A stretch of DNA of 64,000 nucleotides. Source: Comamonas testosteroni. Its GTDB lineage: Bacteria; Pseudomonadota; Gammaproteobacteria; Burkholderiales; Burkholderiaceae_C. Positions 1-9,052 of this stretch are shown in pieces. The DNA is taken from contig NZ_CP129672.1 in NCBI RefSeq assembly GCF_030505195.1, positions 5,800,501-5,864,500 of the forward strand, read 5' to 3'. Below the pieces are notes generated by a model. The model saw only the letters and a list, made by a program, of their open reading frames with translations, was not told the origin of the DNA and did no database searches. Both the position numbers and the translations under genes were made by a program. Within the stretch, counting starts at the first letter, position 1; each line of letters begins with the position of its first letter.

Positions 1-227
1 CTCGCTTCCTGGTGGCACTCAACATCTCGCATTGAAGCACGCAAGCACCCTCAACCAGAGCGAGCAAGCCGTCGCAAGCTCGATCGCTGCTCCTTCAATG
101 GGGTAGTGCTTGGAGCCCAGCCTGCCCCATGAGCTCGCTAATGGCCTAACACCATCGAGGTTCAAAGCTTGATGGTGTACCAATTGACGCCTAAGCGCTC
201 CCCCTGCTCAACTCACCATTGCCCTGT

Positions 228-1130
228 ATGTCTGCCCTGACCTCCGACTCTGCTCTCCCTGTACGTACCTACCTGGAACACCCGACGGCACCAAAGTTGC
301 GCCTGCCCCCACAGGCATGCGATAGCCATGTCCATGTTTTAGGACCTGTTGCCCGATTCCCCTACAACCCCCAGCGTCGGGCTACCCCAGTTGAGGCGCC
401 TAAGGAGACGTTGTTTGCCTTGCATCGTCAAATGGGCATCGAACGTTGTGTCATCGTTCAGTCGATAACACACGGCACAGACAACCGGGTTGTCGAGGAT
501 GCAATTGCTGCGGGAGAGGGGCGTTACCTCGGTGTTGCACTGGTTGATCCAGACATCCTCGACACCGAGCTTCAACGCCTCGCACAGGTGGGCTTTCGCG
601 GCGTGCGCTTTAACTTCATGAGACATATCGACGGCGGGGTTACCGTCGACAAAGTCTTAGCGCTTACGCCACGCCTTGCAGCTGTGGGGATGCATTTGCA
701 GGTGCATTTTGAAAGCGAACTGATTCATGAACTTGCCGAGCCCCTGCAACGCAGCCATGTACCGGTAGTGATTGATCATATGGGACGCGTAGACGCTACG
801 CGTGGGGCTAGCCATGCTGATTTTCAAGCACTTCTCAAACTGCTAGACAATGGGAAGTTCTATGCAAAAGTAAGTGGAATTGACCGTATTGATGCCCATG
901 CACCTCCGCAGCAACGCTACCGCAACGGAATAGCACTGGCACGCACACTTTTAGAGCGCTTTCCAGAGCGCTGTGTTTGGGGGACAGACTGGCCCCACCC
1001 CAATCACACACACATTCCCGACGATGGAATACTAGTTGATTCACTGTCTGAAATAGCTAACAACTCCAATCTTCTTGAACACCTACTTGTCAAGAATCCG
1101 CAGGCGCTTTATCGATTTCAGGCGCATTGA
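228..1130 (+). CDS. Amidohydrolase family protein, 2-pyrone-4,6-dicarboxylate (PDC) hydrolase-like
   Basis: A 300-residue TIM-barrel amidohydrolase of the PDC hydrolase (LigI) type, which hydrolyses lactones or other cyclic ester-like bonds. Visible metal and active-site signatures are CDSHVHVLG near the N-terminus (the HxH pair), GVRFNFM, VIDHMGR and the C-terminal WGTDWPHPN with the conserved Asp. There is no signal peptide, so it is cytoplasmic. ATG at 228 is preferred over the in-frame TTG at 219. It precedes a LysR gene on the same strand and a leftward acyl-CoA operon, which fits a catabolic role. The substrate cannot be read from the sequence; other amidohydrolase-2 family activities are possible. 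Confidence 0.8.
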   Translation: MSALTSDSALPVRTYLEHPTAPKLRLPPQACDSHVHVLGPVARFPYNPQRRATPVEAPKETLFALHRQMGIERCVIVQSITHGTDNRVVEDAIAAGEGRYLGVALVDPDILDTELQRLAQVGFRGVRFNFMRHIDGGVTVDKVLALTPRLAAVGMHLQVHFESELIHELAEPLQRSHVPVVIDHMGRVDATRGASHADFQALLKLLDNGKFYAKVSGIDRIDAHAPPQQRYRNGIALARTLLERFPERCVWGTDWPHPNHTHIPDDGILVDSLSEIANNSNLLEHLLVKNPQALYRFQAH

Positions 1131-1633
1131 GCACTCCTGGACGTGAGTTAGCTTTAAACCGCTCCAGCGTATCTTGGCGCGCTTTATTGGGAGGTTGCAT
1201 TTCCCGCTCTCACCTCTGGGCTCGGCGTTTTGGGGTCGGAGGCGAACCTTCACATTCGCTAAGGTCAACCTACTGATGCGGGTATGGCAACGCCATCACT
1301 CCGCATCTATCTACCGGGTCTTGGAGCGCGCTGACTGGTATCGATGCTTCAGCGCGCAGTGGCCTCGCTGTTTACATAGAACACCTGTATTGAGTTCTTC
1401 TGACTATGGTTGCCGACTCTCCAACGAGTTAGCCAGCTATCGCCGCCAAAAGTTTGCAAGAAATGGCCAGCCCTACTTCCCAACTCGCTAGACTCCCGTT
1501 GTTGAGCTGGCATGCAGGATCTACGACAATGCTGTGCCATCCGTTTCTGCTTCTTGCTTTCAAGCCCAAGACAGCTGCCAAGCAAGAGACGTTGCACATC
1601 AAGTGACCCGTTCTGTTCTTGCATTGGTCTTCC
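1131..1633. other. Intergenic stretch, no gene seen
   Basis: About 500 bases between the amidohydrolase and the LysR gene. The short open frames here have no recognisable protein character, no good ribosome binding site and rare-looking codons. It presumably holds the LysR promoter, but no convincing -35/-10 pair or hairpin was seen. Confidence 0.5.
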
Positions 1634-2554
1634 ATGAAGCTGCCCCCCCTCAATCCACTCAAAGTCTTTTACGTGGTGGCTCGCACAAAGAACTTGACCC
1701 GAGCGGCTCAGGAACTGCACATCAGCCAGTCAGCGGTGAGTAAACAACTGAATGTGCTCGAGAGCTATCTGGGCATTGAGTTGTTTCGGCGTGAGCGGCA
1801 TGGAATTGTGCTGACGCAGGCTGGGATACGGTTTGGCGATGAAATCTCTCCGGCACTCGACTTGATCGCAGCCTCGACAAAGGAAATTATGCGCAGCGGT
1901 GCTGACAATAAATTGCGTATACAAACGTACACGACATTTGCTGCCAAATGGCTAATTCCGCGCTTGTTCAGTTTCAATAAGCGCTATCCAGACATTGCAG
2001 TGGTAATCACGAATTCGGTTCAGGATGTCGACTTTGATCGTGATGTAGTCGATCTGGCTATTCAGATGGGCAATGGTGCTTGGCCAGGACAAGAAGTTGA
2101 TTTTCTTTTTGAAGATGTGATCGAGCCCGTTTGCAGTCCTGACTACCTCCGAAAGCATGCCCCCGAGACGGCTTACCCGCAGGCACTGCTGCGCACACGT
2201 CTATTGATCTCGCACTATCGTCCCAGGGATTGGCAGACGTGGGCGCGGCTGTGCCGCTATGAGAGTGAAGTCGATGGCACGGAGTCCATGCGATTCAGTA
2301 GCTCTGTGCTTACTTGGCAGGCAGCCATTGATGGCTTAGGCATTGCGATCGGGCAGACGGCACTGCTTGCCGATGATATTCATAAGAATAAGTTGGTTGC
2401 CCCGTTTCACTTGCCGATTAAGACAGGGGCATCTTATTACTTGGTCAGACCTCTGTTGCAGCGCCAATCTCGCAAGGTAACTGCCTTTAGAGACTGGATG
2501 CTTGAGCAGCTTGCATCTGAGTCCAGTAAGCAAGCAAATTCAGTGGCTTCTTGA
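1634..2554 (+). CDS. LysR-family transcriptional regulator
   Basis: A 306-residue LysR regulator. The N-terminal winged HTH is clear (LTRAAQELHISQSAVSKQLN, then LESYLGIELFRRERHGI), followed by a linker helix and a two-lobed effector domain from about residue 90. The start MKLPPLNPLKVF at ATG 1634 matches the usual LysR N-terminus. A TTG at 1619 would add five residues and is less likely. It converges on the acyl-CoA synthetase operon (end at 2800) and probably controls that operon and/or the divergent promoters at 7.05-7.2 kb, responding to a pathway intermediate. That target is inferred from position only. Confidence 0.9.
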   Translation: MKLPPLNPLKVFYVVARTKNLTRAAQELHISQSAVSKQLNVLESYLGIELFRRERHGIVLTQAGIRFGDEISPALDLIAASTKEIMRSGADNKLRIQTYTTFAAKWLIPRLFSFNKRYPDIAVVITNSVQDVDFDRDVVDLAIQMGNGAWPGQEVDFLFEDVIEPVCSPDYLRKHAPETAYPQALLRTRLLISHYRPRDWQTWARLCRYESEVDGTESMRFSSSVLTWQAAIDGLGIAIGQTALLADDIHKNKLVAPFHLPIKTGASYYLVRPLLQRQSRKVTAFRDWMLEQLASESSKQANSVAS

Positions 2555-2799
2555 AAGAGGCATCCTGGTTATCCAGCCCCAATTCAGCTCCGACCTTCAC
2601 ACGACAAAACATAGCGAAAAACGCTTAGCAGCAGTCCTTTATGTGAAGGCGGAGTCAGGAAGGCATCGATAAGTCAGCCTTGGCTGCACAAGGCGAGTAT
2701 CCAGTTTCACTAAAGCCAGATACCCAACCATCGAGTTGAGTCGCCGACACATCCGAGCAGGAAGCACTGCCAGAGCGGAGCAAGTTCACGGATGCAGCT

Positions 2800-4884
2800 T
2801 CAGGCTTTGATGATTAGAGCATCCACGGCCATCACGCCTTGGCCTTCAGGCATGACCATGAGGGGATTAACTTCTGCTTCCAGAACATTGAACTCTGGAC
2901 GAACAGCCAACAGTGAAAGGTTTGCAATGACCTGTGCCAAAGCATCCAGGTCACCCTTCGCCTTGCCACGCAAACCAGAGACGGTTCTGAGCATCTTGAC
3001 TTCCGCAATCATCTCGCGTGCCGTATCCACGCTGACTGGCGCTAGGCGGATACTGCGATCACGCATGACTTCAGCCCAGATGCCTCCCACTGCTAGCATG
3101 ATGATGGGGCCAGCGTCCGGATCCACCCGGTAACCGACCAGCACCTCAGTCAATCCCTGCCGCATGGGCTGTACCAGTACCTCGTTGCAAAGCACGCCAG
3201 GCGCATGCTTTGCAAGATTGGTGGCCAGGGTGCCAAATGCCTTCCCCAGCTCCTGAGCATTCTGAATGCCCAGGACTACGCCTCCGACCTCGGTTTTATG
3301 GGGAATATGCGCAGAACAGACCTTGGCCACCACGGGAAAGGCAAAGGGCAGCTGCGTTGGGGACTGGTTCAGATCAAAGGTGGCCGCAGGTGCATGCGGA
3401 ACATTTAATTGATCCATCAGCTCATAAGCCTGAGCTTCGCTTAGGCTTCGAAGCTTTGTGTTCGCGTCGTGGCCGAGTGTGAAAGCGCGAATGCCGGGTG
3501 TGCGGCGCGAAAACACAGCTGCAATCGCATCAGCACAGGCTTCTGGTGTGCGAAAGCAGGGAATGTCAGCCGCTGTCAGATGCGCCAAAGCATTTGGCGC
3601 ATCTGGCACCAACACAGCCAACAAAGGCTTGGTGTGCCGAGCACTGTCGATGATGGGCTTGACAGCCAGATCGGGCTGGAACCGAGCCGAGGAACCTACG
3701 ACAGCAACCACCAAATCGAATTCCGGTGCCTCTAGCAAAATGTCCAGCGCCTTTTTCATCACCTCGTATTTGGTGCCAGCCAGTGTCAAGTCGAGTACTC
3801 GACCAGCACTGCCCGGGATTCCCGCAGCCTGTAACTTGGCCACTGTCTCGGCCGAGGCTGGTTGTACGGAGACATCGCGCACGCCCAGTTGGTCCACGAC
3901 CATGGCTGAACCTCCACCGGTTGTGGTAACAATCCCCACACGCTTACCGCACAGGCGGCCGAGTGGGAGCTTTTTGGCCAGTGGGAACACTTCAAACAGC
4001 GTTTCCAGCATTTCTACCCGAACTACGCCCAGATCTTTCAGAAAAGCATCGGCAATATCATCCTCGCCGGCAAGCGCACCAGTGTGTGTGGCAGCCATCT
4101 CAGCCGCAGCGCTGGAACGCCCCAGCTTGTACGCCACTACGGGCTTACCACGTGCGGCTGCTGCACGGGCGAAATCCTGTAGAGCGTCTCCGTGACGCAG
4201 GCTCTCCAGAAACAGCACGTAGCCCTGAATATTGGGGTCGTCCAACGTGCATGCGCAAATTTCGCCAACGCTCAGATCGACTTCGCTGCCCACGGACACC
4301 AGACCTGCAAAGCCCACACCGCGTGCCTTGCCGCGCGAAACCAGAGCACCAATCATGCTGCCGCTGTGCGAGGCCACAAATACATTGCCTTTAGGCATGT
4401 CAGGTTCAGCAAATGCCGCATTCGCAGTGAGCATCAAGCCATTGCCAGGGTTGACTACCCCCAAGCTGCTGGGACCGAGAACGCGGATTCCAGTTTTGCT
4501 AGCAATGGCACGTAAATCGTCTTCGCGCTCCACACCTTCGGGGCCGGATTCCGAGAATCCACTGGCAAGCACAGTTACCAACTTGACCCCTAAGTCTGCG
4601 CATTCCTGAACTGTGGCCACGACAGTTTCAGTGGGCGAGAGCACAAACACATGTTCTGGCACCTCGGGCAAGGCGGCCAGACTAGGCCAAGCTTTCTCCC
4701 CCTGTACTACCGAGCGGCTGGGGTTAATCGGATATATCTTGCCGCTGAACCCTGCCCGGCGTAAAAACTGCAAGGGACGACCACCAGTTTTTTTTACGTC
4801 ATCGGATGCACCGACCAGAGCGATACTGGTGGGATATAGCAGAGCCTGGGAAAGGATTCGCTCTTGTGCAGGTGTCTTGGACAT
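2800..4884 (-). CDS. ADP-forming acyl-CoA synthetase (fused alpha/beta, CoA ligase family)
   Basis: A 694-residue NDP-forming acyl-CoA synthetase of the acetate-CoA ligase (ADP-forming) type, activating a carboxylic acid with CoA and ATP. Domain order is a CoA-binding Rossmann domain (residues about 15-140, GASDDVKKTGGRPLQFLRR), succinyl-CoA-ligase-like domains with the phosphohistidine motif ATHTGALAG (His267), then a C-terminal ATP-grasp domain (about 470-694) ending EAEVNPLMV. Length fits single-chain members. It begins 3 bases after the Bug gene stop, so it is the last gene of the leftward operon. The acid used is unknown. Confidence 0.88.
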   Translation of the reverse strand: MSKTPAQERILSQALLYPTSIALVGASDDVKKTGGRPLQFLRRAGFSGKIYPINPSRSVVQGEKAWPSLAALPEVPEHVFVLSPTETVVATVQECADLGVKLVTVLASGFSESGPEGVEREDDLRAIASKTGIRVLGPSSLGVVNPGNGLMLTANAAFAEPDMPKGNVFVASHSGSMIGALVSRGKARGVGFAGLVSVGSEVDLSVGEICACTLDDPNIQGYVLFLESLRHGDALQDFARAAAARGKPVVAYKLGRSSAAAEMAATHTGALAGEDDIADAFLKDLGVVRVEMLETLFEVFPLAKKLPLGRLCGKRVGIVTTTGGGSAMVVDQLGVRDVSVQPASAETVAKLQAAGIPGSAGRVLDLTLAGTKYEVMKKALDILLEAPEFDLVVAVVGSSARFQPDLAVKPIIDSARHTKPLLAVLVPDAPNALAHLTAADIPCFRTPEACADAIAAVFSRRTPGIRAFTLGHDANTKLRSLSEAQAYELMDQLNVPHAPAATFDLNQSPTQLPFAFPVVAKVCSAHIPHKTEVGGVVLGIQNAQELGKAFGTLATNLAKHAPGVLCNEVLVQPMRQGLTEVLVGYRVDPDAGPIIMLAVGGIWAEVMRDRSIRLAPVSVDTAREMIAEVKMLRTVSGLRGKAKGDLDALAQVIANLSLLAVRPEFNVLEAEVNPLMVMPEGQGVMAVDALIIKA

Positions 4885-4887
4885 TGC

Positions 4888-5859
4888 TTACTTTTCTATT
4901 TTCAAGTTCTTGAACTGCTCAGACCAATGGGCTACTTCTGCCTGCAGCTCAGTCTTGAACTCGCTGGGCGAATTGCCAATCAGTACAGCCCCTTGGGGAA
5001 TCAAAATGTCCTTGATCTCCTTTGTCTTGACGGCCTTGGCAATGGCCGCAGCCAGTTTGTCGACAATGGGCTTGGGTGTGCCGACAGGAGCAAGCAATCC
5101 ATTCCATGAATCGGAAACCATACCTGGAAGCCCCACCTCTTTAAACGTGGGAACGTTTGGCAAGCCGGGCAAACGGCTGGGGCCAGCCACTGCAAGAGCG
5201 CGTACTTTGCCTGCTTCCAGATTGGGCATTGCACCTGTCGAGGTCATGAACGCAACATCTACCACCCCTGCGATAAGGTCGTTGAGTGCCCCAGAGCCGC
5301 CCGAGTACGGGACATGCAGCATTTCGAGGCCCGCAAGCTGCTCCAGCCGCAGCGTTGCCATATGTTGAGTGCCACCCGCCCCGGTAGTTCCATAGCTCAG
5401 CGCGCCGGGCTTTTTCCTCGCCAGCTCCTCAAACTCTTTGTAAGTCTTGATGTTCAGCTTGTTGCTGACCGCCAGTATCCCTGGGGCCGAGGACACTTTG
5501 GAAATAGGCTCAAAGCTTTTGACCGGATCGAACCTCTGCTTAGGAAACACAAACTTATTCATCGTCAACGGTGCTGCCGCCAGGAGCAGCGTATAACCGT
5601 CTGCCGGGGACGCAGCCACCATTTCCGAGGCGATATTACTTGTGGCACCAGGCTTGTTCTCGACAATAAAGGCGCCTTTAAGTTCGTCTTGTAGCGCCTT
5701 GGCTACCAATCGTGCAACCACGTCGGTTGGGCCTCCTGCCTGAAAGCCAACAATAATCTTTACAGGCTTGGACGGATAAACCTCTGTAGCCACTACGCCT
5801 GTTGCCAGGGTAAATCCGCTCATGGCTGCTATCGCTGCCATCCATGTACGTCGTAGCAT
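4888..5859 (-). CDS. Bug-family (TctC-like) periplasmic solute-binding protein
   Basis: A 323-residue binding protein of the Bug/TctC family, which captures carboxylates or similar solutes in the periplasm. There is a signal peptide (about residues 1-24, with cleavage near GVVATEVYPSKP). The family hallmarks PSKPVKIIVGFQAGGPTDVV and a GTTGAGGTQHM loop follow. No TctA/TctB membrane subunits are encoded nearby, which is typical of the many orphan Bug proteins in Comamonadaceae and Bordetella. It sits between the acyl-CoA dehydrogenase gene (33-base gap) and the acyl-CoA synthetase, so its ligand is probably the acid that the synthetase activates. Confidence 0.9.
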   Translation of the reverse strand: MLRRTWMAAIAAMSGFTLATGVVATEVYPSKPVKIIVGFQAGGPTDVVARLVAKALQDELKGAFIVENKPGATSNIASEMVAASPADGYTLLLAAAPLTMNKFVFPKQRFDPVKSFEPISKVSSAPGILAVSNKLNIKTYKEFEELARKKPGALSYGTTGAGGTQHMATLRLEQLAGLEMLHVPYSGGSGALNDLIAGVVDVAFMTSTGAMPNLEAGKVRALAVAGPSRLPGLPNVPTFKEVGLPGMVSDSWNGLLAPVGTPKPIVDKLAAAIAKAVKTKEIKDILIPQGAVLIGNSPSEFKTELQAEVAHWSEQFKNLKIEK

Positions 5860-5892
5860 TTTGTGTCTCCTTTTATGTAATAGGTGTCGGAC

Positions 5893-7047
5893 TTATTTCA
5901 TGGGTGCACGCTGAGAGAACGTACGGCCGAACACGCCTTCGGCAATGCGGTTCTTCAACACTTCGATCGAACCGCCGGCGATCATCCAGCCTCGGGTACG
6001 ACGCACGCAGTACTCGACCAACGCCTCCTGGCTAAATCCCATGCCTCCCATGATCTGCATCGCCTCATTGGACGCTTCCCAGCCCGCCAAATTGCAGGCC
6101 AGCTTGGCCATGGCTGTGCTTTGCGCACTAGGCAAGCCGTGTTCGCCCTCCAAAGCGGCCTTGTAGAGCTGCAACTGAGCCTGCTCCAGCTTCATCCACA
6201 TCTCGGCAAACTTCCACTGCAAGCCTTGGAAATCGCACAACTCGCGGCCGAACTGCTTACGCACCATGGCATGCTCGCGGGCCATGTTGAAAGCGTATCG
6301 GCCCAGTGCTAGCGCACGCGATGCATTCCCCAAGCGCTCTACGTTGAAGCCCGATATCTGTTTTTTGAAGCCGCCCTCACCCAACAGCAAATTAGCCTTA
6401 GGAATGCGGCAATTTTCGAAATACAGCTGAGACCACTGCTCGCCATTCATAAAGTTGGAAGGTTTCCCGACTTCGAATCCGGGTGTTCCGCGTTCCACAA
6501 GCACAGAGCCAATGCCGTCAACACCGGGCCCAAAACGCACGTAAATCAGGAACAGTTCGGCTTCAGGGCTGTGCGTGGAAAATACCTTGCTGCCGTTGAT
6601 GACGTAGTGGTCACCATCCAGCACCGCCGAGGTCTTAAGCTCGGTCACTGCTGATCCAGCATCTGGTTCTGTCATGCCGAGAGAGATGAGCTTTTTTCCC
6701 GCCAGCAAGTCAGGCAAGAAGCGCGTTTTTTGCTCGGGCGTGGCATATTCCACAAAGGTCCGGATGGGGCCAAAGTTGCCAGCCTGCACAATGTCGGCGC
6801 TCTTAGGGCAGACCAGCGCCACCTGCTCAATCGCAAGCACAGCATGCATCAAGGTACCACCCTGGCCACCATCCTCCTCTGGGAAAGCAATGCCAAGCAA
6901 ACCTTGCTCGGACAGCAGCTTCGCAGTTTCCCAAGGGTAGTGAGGAGAATGGGCCCGCTCTAGTGCGCCAACTGCCAGTTTGTCTTTAGCAAAGCGGGCC
7001 ACGCTGTCGGCGAATGCTTGGTGTTCTACGGAAAGATTGAAGTCCAT
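5893..7047 (-). CDS. Acyl-CoA dehydrogenase
   Basis: A 384-residue FAD-dependent acyl-CoA dehydrogenase. The N-terminal helical domain (about 1-115), the beta domain with LGMTEPDAGSAVTELKTSA and the C-terminal domain with MQIMGGMGFSQE are all present, at full family length. At the position where medium-chain enzymes carry the catalytic Glu in a YEGT-like loop this protein reads IAGGSIEVLKN, so the base must lie elsewhere, as in isovaleryl-CoA-type enzymes, or the protein may have a different activity. First gene of the leftward operon with the Bug protein and acyl-CoA synthetase. The substrate is probably the CoA ester made by that synthetase. Confidence 0.88.
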   Translation of the reverse strand: MDFNLSVEHQAFADSVARFAKDKLAVGALERAHSPHYPWETAKLLSEQGLLGIAFPEEDGGQGGTLMHAVLAIEQVALVCPKSADIVQAGNFGPIRTFVEYATPEQKTRFLPDLLAGKKLISLGMTEPDAGSAVTELKTSAVLDGDHYVINGSKVFSTHSPEAELFLIYVRFGPGVDGIGSVLVERGTPGFEVGKPSNFMNGEQWSQLYFENCRIPKANLLLGEGGFKKQISGFNVERLGNASRALALGRYAFNMAREHAMVRKQFGRELCDFQGLQWKFAEMWMKLEQAQLQLYKAALEGEHGLPSAQSTAMAKLACNLAGWEASNEAMQIMGGMGFSQEALVEYCVRRTRGWMIAGGSIEVLKNRIAEGVFGRTFSQRAPMK

Positions 7048-7217
7048 GGTGATCTCAGGCTCTGTTGACGAATGACCTGAATGATCTCTGCCGATAAAGC
7101 CATGGAGTTCTTCCTATTTCGCCACGAGATATGAGTTAAAGATATATCTAATGCCAGCACTCGCTTTTATCCTTAGCAATCACTTTCACTGCTTGCCGCT
7201 TACGGCGCCCATTTCCT
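7048..7217. promoter_or_regulatory. Divergent promoter region with a palindrome
   Basis: A 170-base region between the divergent acyl-CoA dehydrogenase and MmgE/PrpD genes. It contains the perfect palindrome agatatatct at 7140-7149, inside an AT-rich patch. A LysR-type regulator is encoded nearby and could bind here, but no site has been shown; this is inferred from position and symmetry. Confidence 0.35.
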
Positions 7218-8549
7218 ATGTACGTCAGCGAAACCTTGGGCCAATTTGGTGCCCTCTTCCATACACAACCAGTTAGTCCCGCCGTTTTTAGCCATGCCCA
7301 GCGCGCTGTGGTGGACTGGTACGCAGCCCTGATTGCTGGCTATCACATGCATCCGACCTCTTTTCTGGAAGCTGCCATGGCAGACGATCTGGACCGGGGA
7401 CCGGCGCGCCTAGCTTTGGGCCGAGCTGCCACCGTGAAAGCGGCCGCCTTGATCAACGGCACAGCATCTCACGCAGCGGAGGTCGATGACATCTTCAAAC
7501 ACGCTATCTACCACCCCGGCGCACCCACTATTTCTGCAGCTCTGGCCGTGGCTCAGCAGGTGAATGCCACAGGAAGCGAATTTCTGAAGGCGGTTATCGT
7601 CGGTTATGAAATTTCCACCCGTATTGGCCAGGTCCTAGGCCGTGCCCACTACAGGTACTGGCACAGCACTGGCACCGTTGGCTGTTTCGGTGCGGCAGCG
7701 TCAGCCGCCTATTTGCTGGGATTGGATGGCACCCGATTCACCCATGCACTGTGTACTTCAGCGACTTTTGCAGCGGGTCTGCAGCAGGCCTTTCAGATGG
7801 ACTCCATGTCCAAGCCTCTGCACTCAGGCCGCGCAGCTGAAGCCGGAGTGGCTGCTGCCCTGATGGCCCAGCAAGGCATCACAGGTTCAATCAATGTGTT
7901 CGAAGGCCAAATGGGCTTGGGTGTCGCCATGAGCAACACACCCGATTGGACCGCCGTTCTCGCCGATTTGGGTGAAGTCTTCAACATCACCGAGATGACC
8001 TTCAAGAACCATGCATGCTGCGGTCATACCTTTGCGGCTATTGATGGCGCTTTGGAGTTGCAGCGCACATATGGCTTCCCCACCGAAACGATTAGGCATA
8101 TCGACATCGCCACCTACAGCCCCGCATTGGCCGTGGCAGGTAACCCCGCGCCCTTCACTGCTGCAGAGGCTCGCTTCAGCATTCCTTACGTGGTTTGCAC
8201 CGCATTGTTGTTTGGCAGCGTGCGTCTGGCCGCTTTCGATGAGCAGCACCTGCACCACCCAGCAACACGTGCGTTGATGAAAAAAGTGTCGCTATCGGTT
8301 CACCCGGACCTGGACAGCCAGTTCCCGGGCCAGCGTGCCGCCGAAGTTACCATCCGCTTGAACGATGGGCAGGAACTGCGTTTTCTTCAGCCGACGCGCA
8401 AGGGAGACCCGGACATGCCGCTAACCGACCAGGATCTGCAAAGCAAGTTGGAGGAGCTGGCGACGGCCACACTGGGTAAGAGCAAGCTACGCGCCGTATC
8501 AGCACAGCTGTGGAAGCTGGAATCTGCACCCAACCTGCATTTTTTTTAG
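7218..8549 (+). CDS. MmgE/PrpD family protein
   Basis: A 443-residue member of the MmgE/PrpD family, whose best known enzymes are 2-methylcitrate dehydratase and cis-aconitate decarboxylase/itaconate-type lyases. Family features include KAAALINGTASHAAEVDD, the HPGAPTISAALAVA stretch, YRYWHSTGTVGCFGAAA, and the lid region with FKNHACCGHTF. Length is normal. It is transcribed divergently from the acyl-CoA dehydrogenase operon and probably works on the same carboxylate. No strong ribosome binding site is seen before ATG 7218. The exact reaction is unknown, because many family members act on non-citrate acids. Confidence 0.85.
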   Translation: MYVSETLGQFGALFHTQPVSPAVFSHAQRAVVDWYAALIAGYHMHPTSFLEAAMADDLDRGPARLALGRAATVKAAALINGTASHAAEVDDIFKHAIYHPGAPTISAALAVAQQVNATGSEFLKAVIVGYEISTRIGQVLGRAHYRYWHSTGTVGCFGAAASAAYLLGLDGTRFTHALCTSATFAAGLQQAFQMDSMSKPLHSGRAAEAGVAAALMAQQGITGSINVFEGQMGLGVAMSNTPDWTAVLADLGEVFNITEMTFKNHACCGHTFAAIDGALELQRTYGFPTETIRHIDIATYSPALAVAGNPAPFTAAEARFSIPYVVCTALLFGSVRLAAFDEQHLHHPATRALMKKVSLSVHPDLDSQFPGQRAAEVTIRLNDGQELRFLQPTRKGDPDMPLTDQDLQSKLEELATATLGKSKLRAVSAQLWKLESAPNLHFF

Positions 8550-8752
8550 TTAGCTGATCGCCTTCGGTGGCGGCGCTTAACTTGGCATTGGCGATGTGGA
8601 AATCGACAGCGCCATTGTCGCTGTAGCCATCGCTTAGGACGCCGTTGGCGCCCAACACATAGTTCAGGCGTCACACAACCCCAAGCGGAGTAGCAATTCG
8701 TGCACGGCCAGTTTGCATGCCGGTTAGCGGCCATCGGCGAGGGCCTGCGATC
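8550..8752. other. Gene-free stretch with a possible protein-coding remnant
   Basis: On the minus strand, 8670 to 8568 reads as a protein-like fragment (LNYVLGANGVLSDGYSDNG followed by AVDFHIANAKLSAATEG). It has a stop codon just upstream and no start signal. It looks like the tail of a decayed gene that I cannot name. Confidence 0.25.
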
Positions 8753-8756
8753 GACC

Positions 8757-8896
8757 GAGGCTGTGTGAAAACACATCCAGCATTGGTATCGGCAAAAAAC
8801 TGACCTCTCAGATCGCTCGGTATGCGTTTTTCTGGACCAGGGTAATGGTGTGAAGACCCCTGAATTTCCTACTTGAGCGAGTTTTCACACAGCCTC
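8757..8896. mobile_element. MITE-like element, 140 bp, perfect terminal inverted repeats
   Basis: The ends gaggctgtgtgaaaac (8757-8772) and gttttcacacagcctc (8881-8896) are perfect 16-bp inverted repeats. The element is flanked on both sides by the 4-bp direct repeat gacc (8753-8756 and 8897-8900), the signature of a transposition event. It carries no coding capacity, so it is a non-autonomous element or an internally deleted IS. The terminus resembles those of full-length ISs in Burkholderiales, but I cannot assign the parent from memory. Confidence 0.75.
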
Positions 8897-9052
8897 GACC
8901 CTGAGCAGACGTAGCCCTAGCTCGCAGTGGCACCGCCAAGCGGACGCCAAATTTGGTGGTGTACCTCAACCCGGGGCCGCTCGTACAACGCGAATTTTTG
9001 CAGCCTCTTCATCCCGGTATCCTGTCATTCCAAAGAACAGCCAGGAGGAAGG

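Noticed and set aside
8927..9052. Upstream extension of the NTPase gene
   Set aside because: The added residues are not protein-like, the region is beside the MITE, and a strong ribosome binding site precedes ATG 9053.
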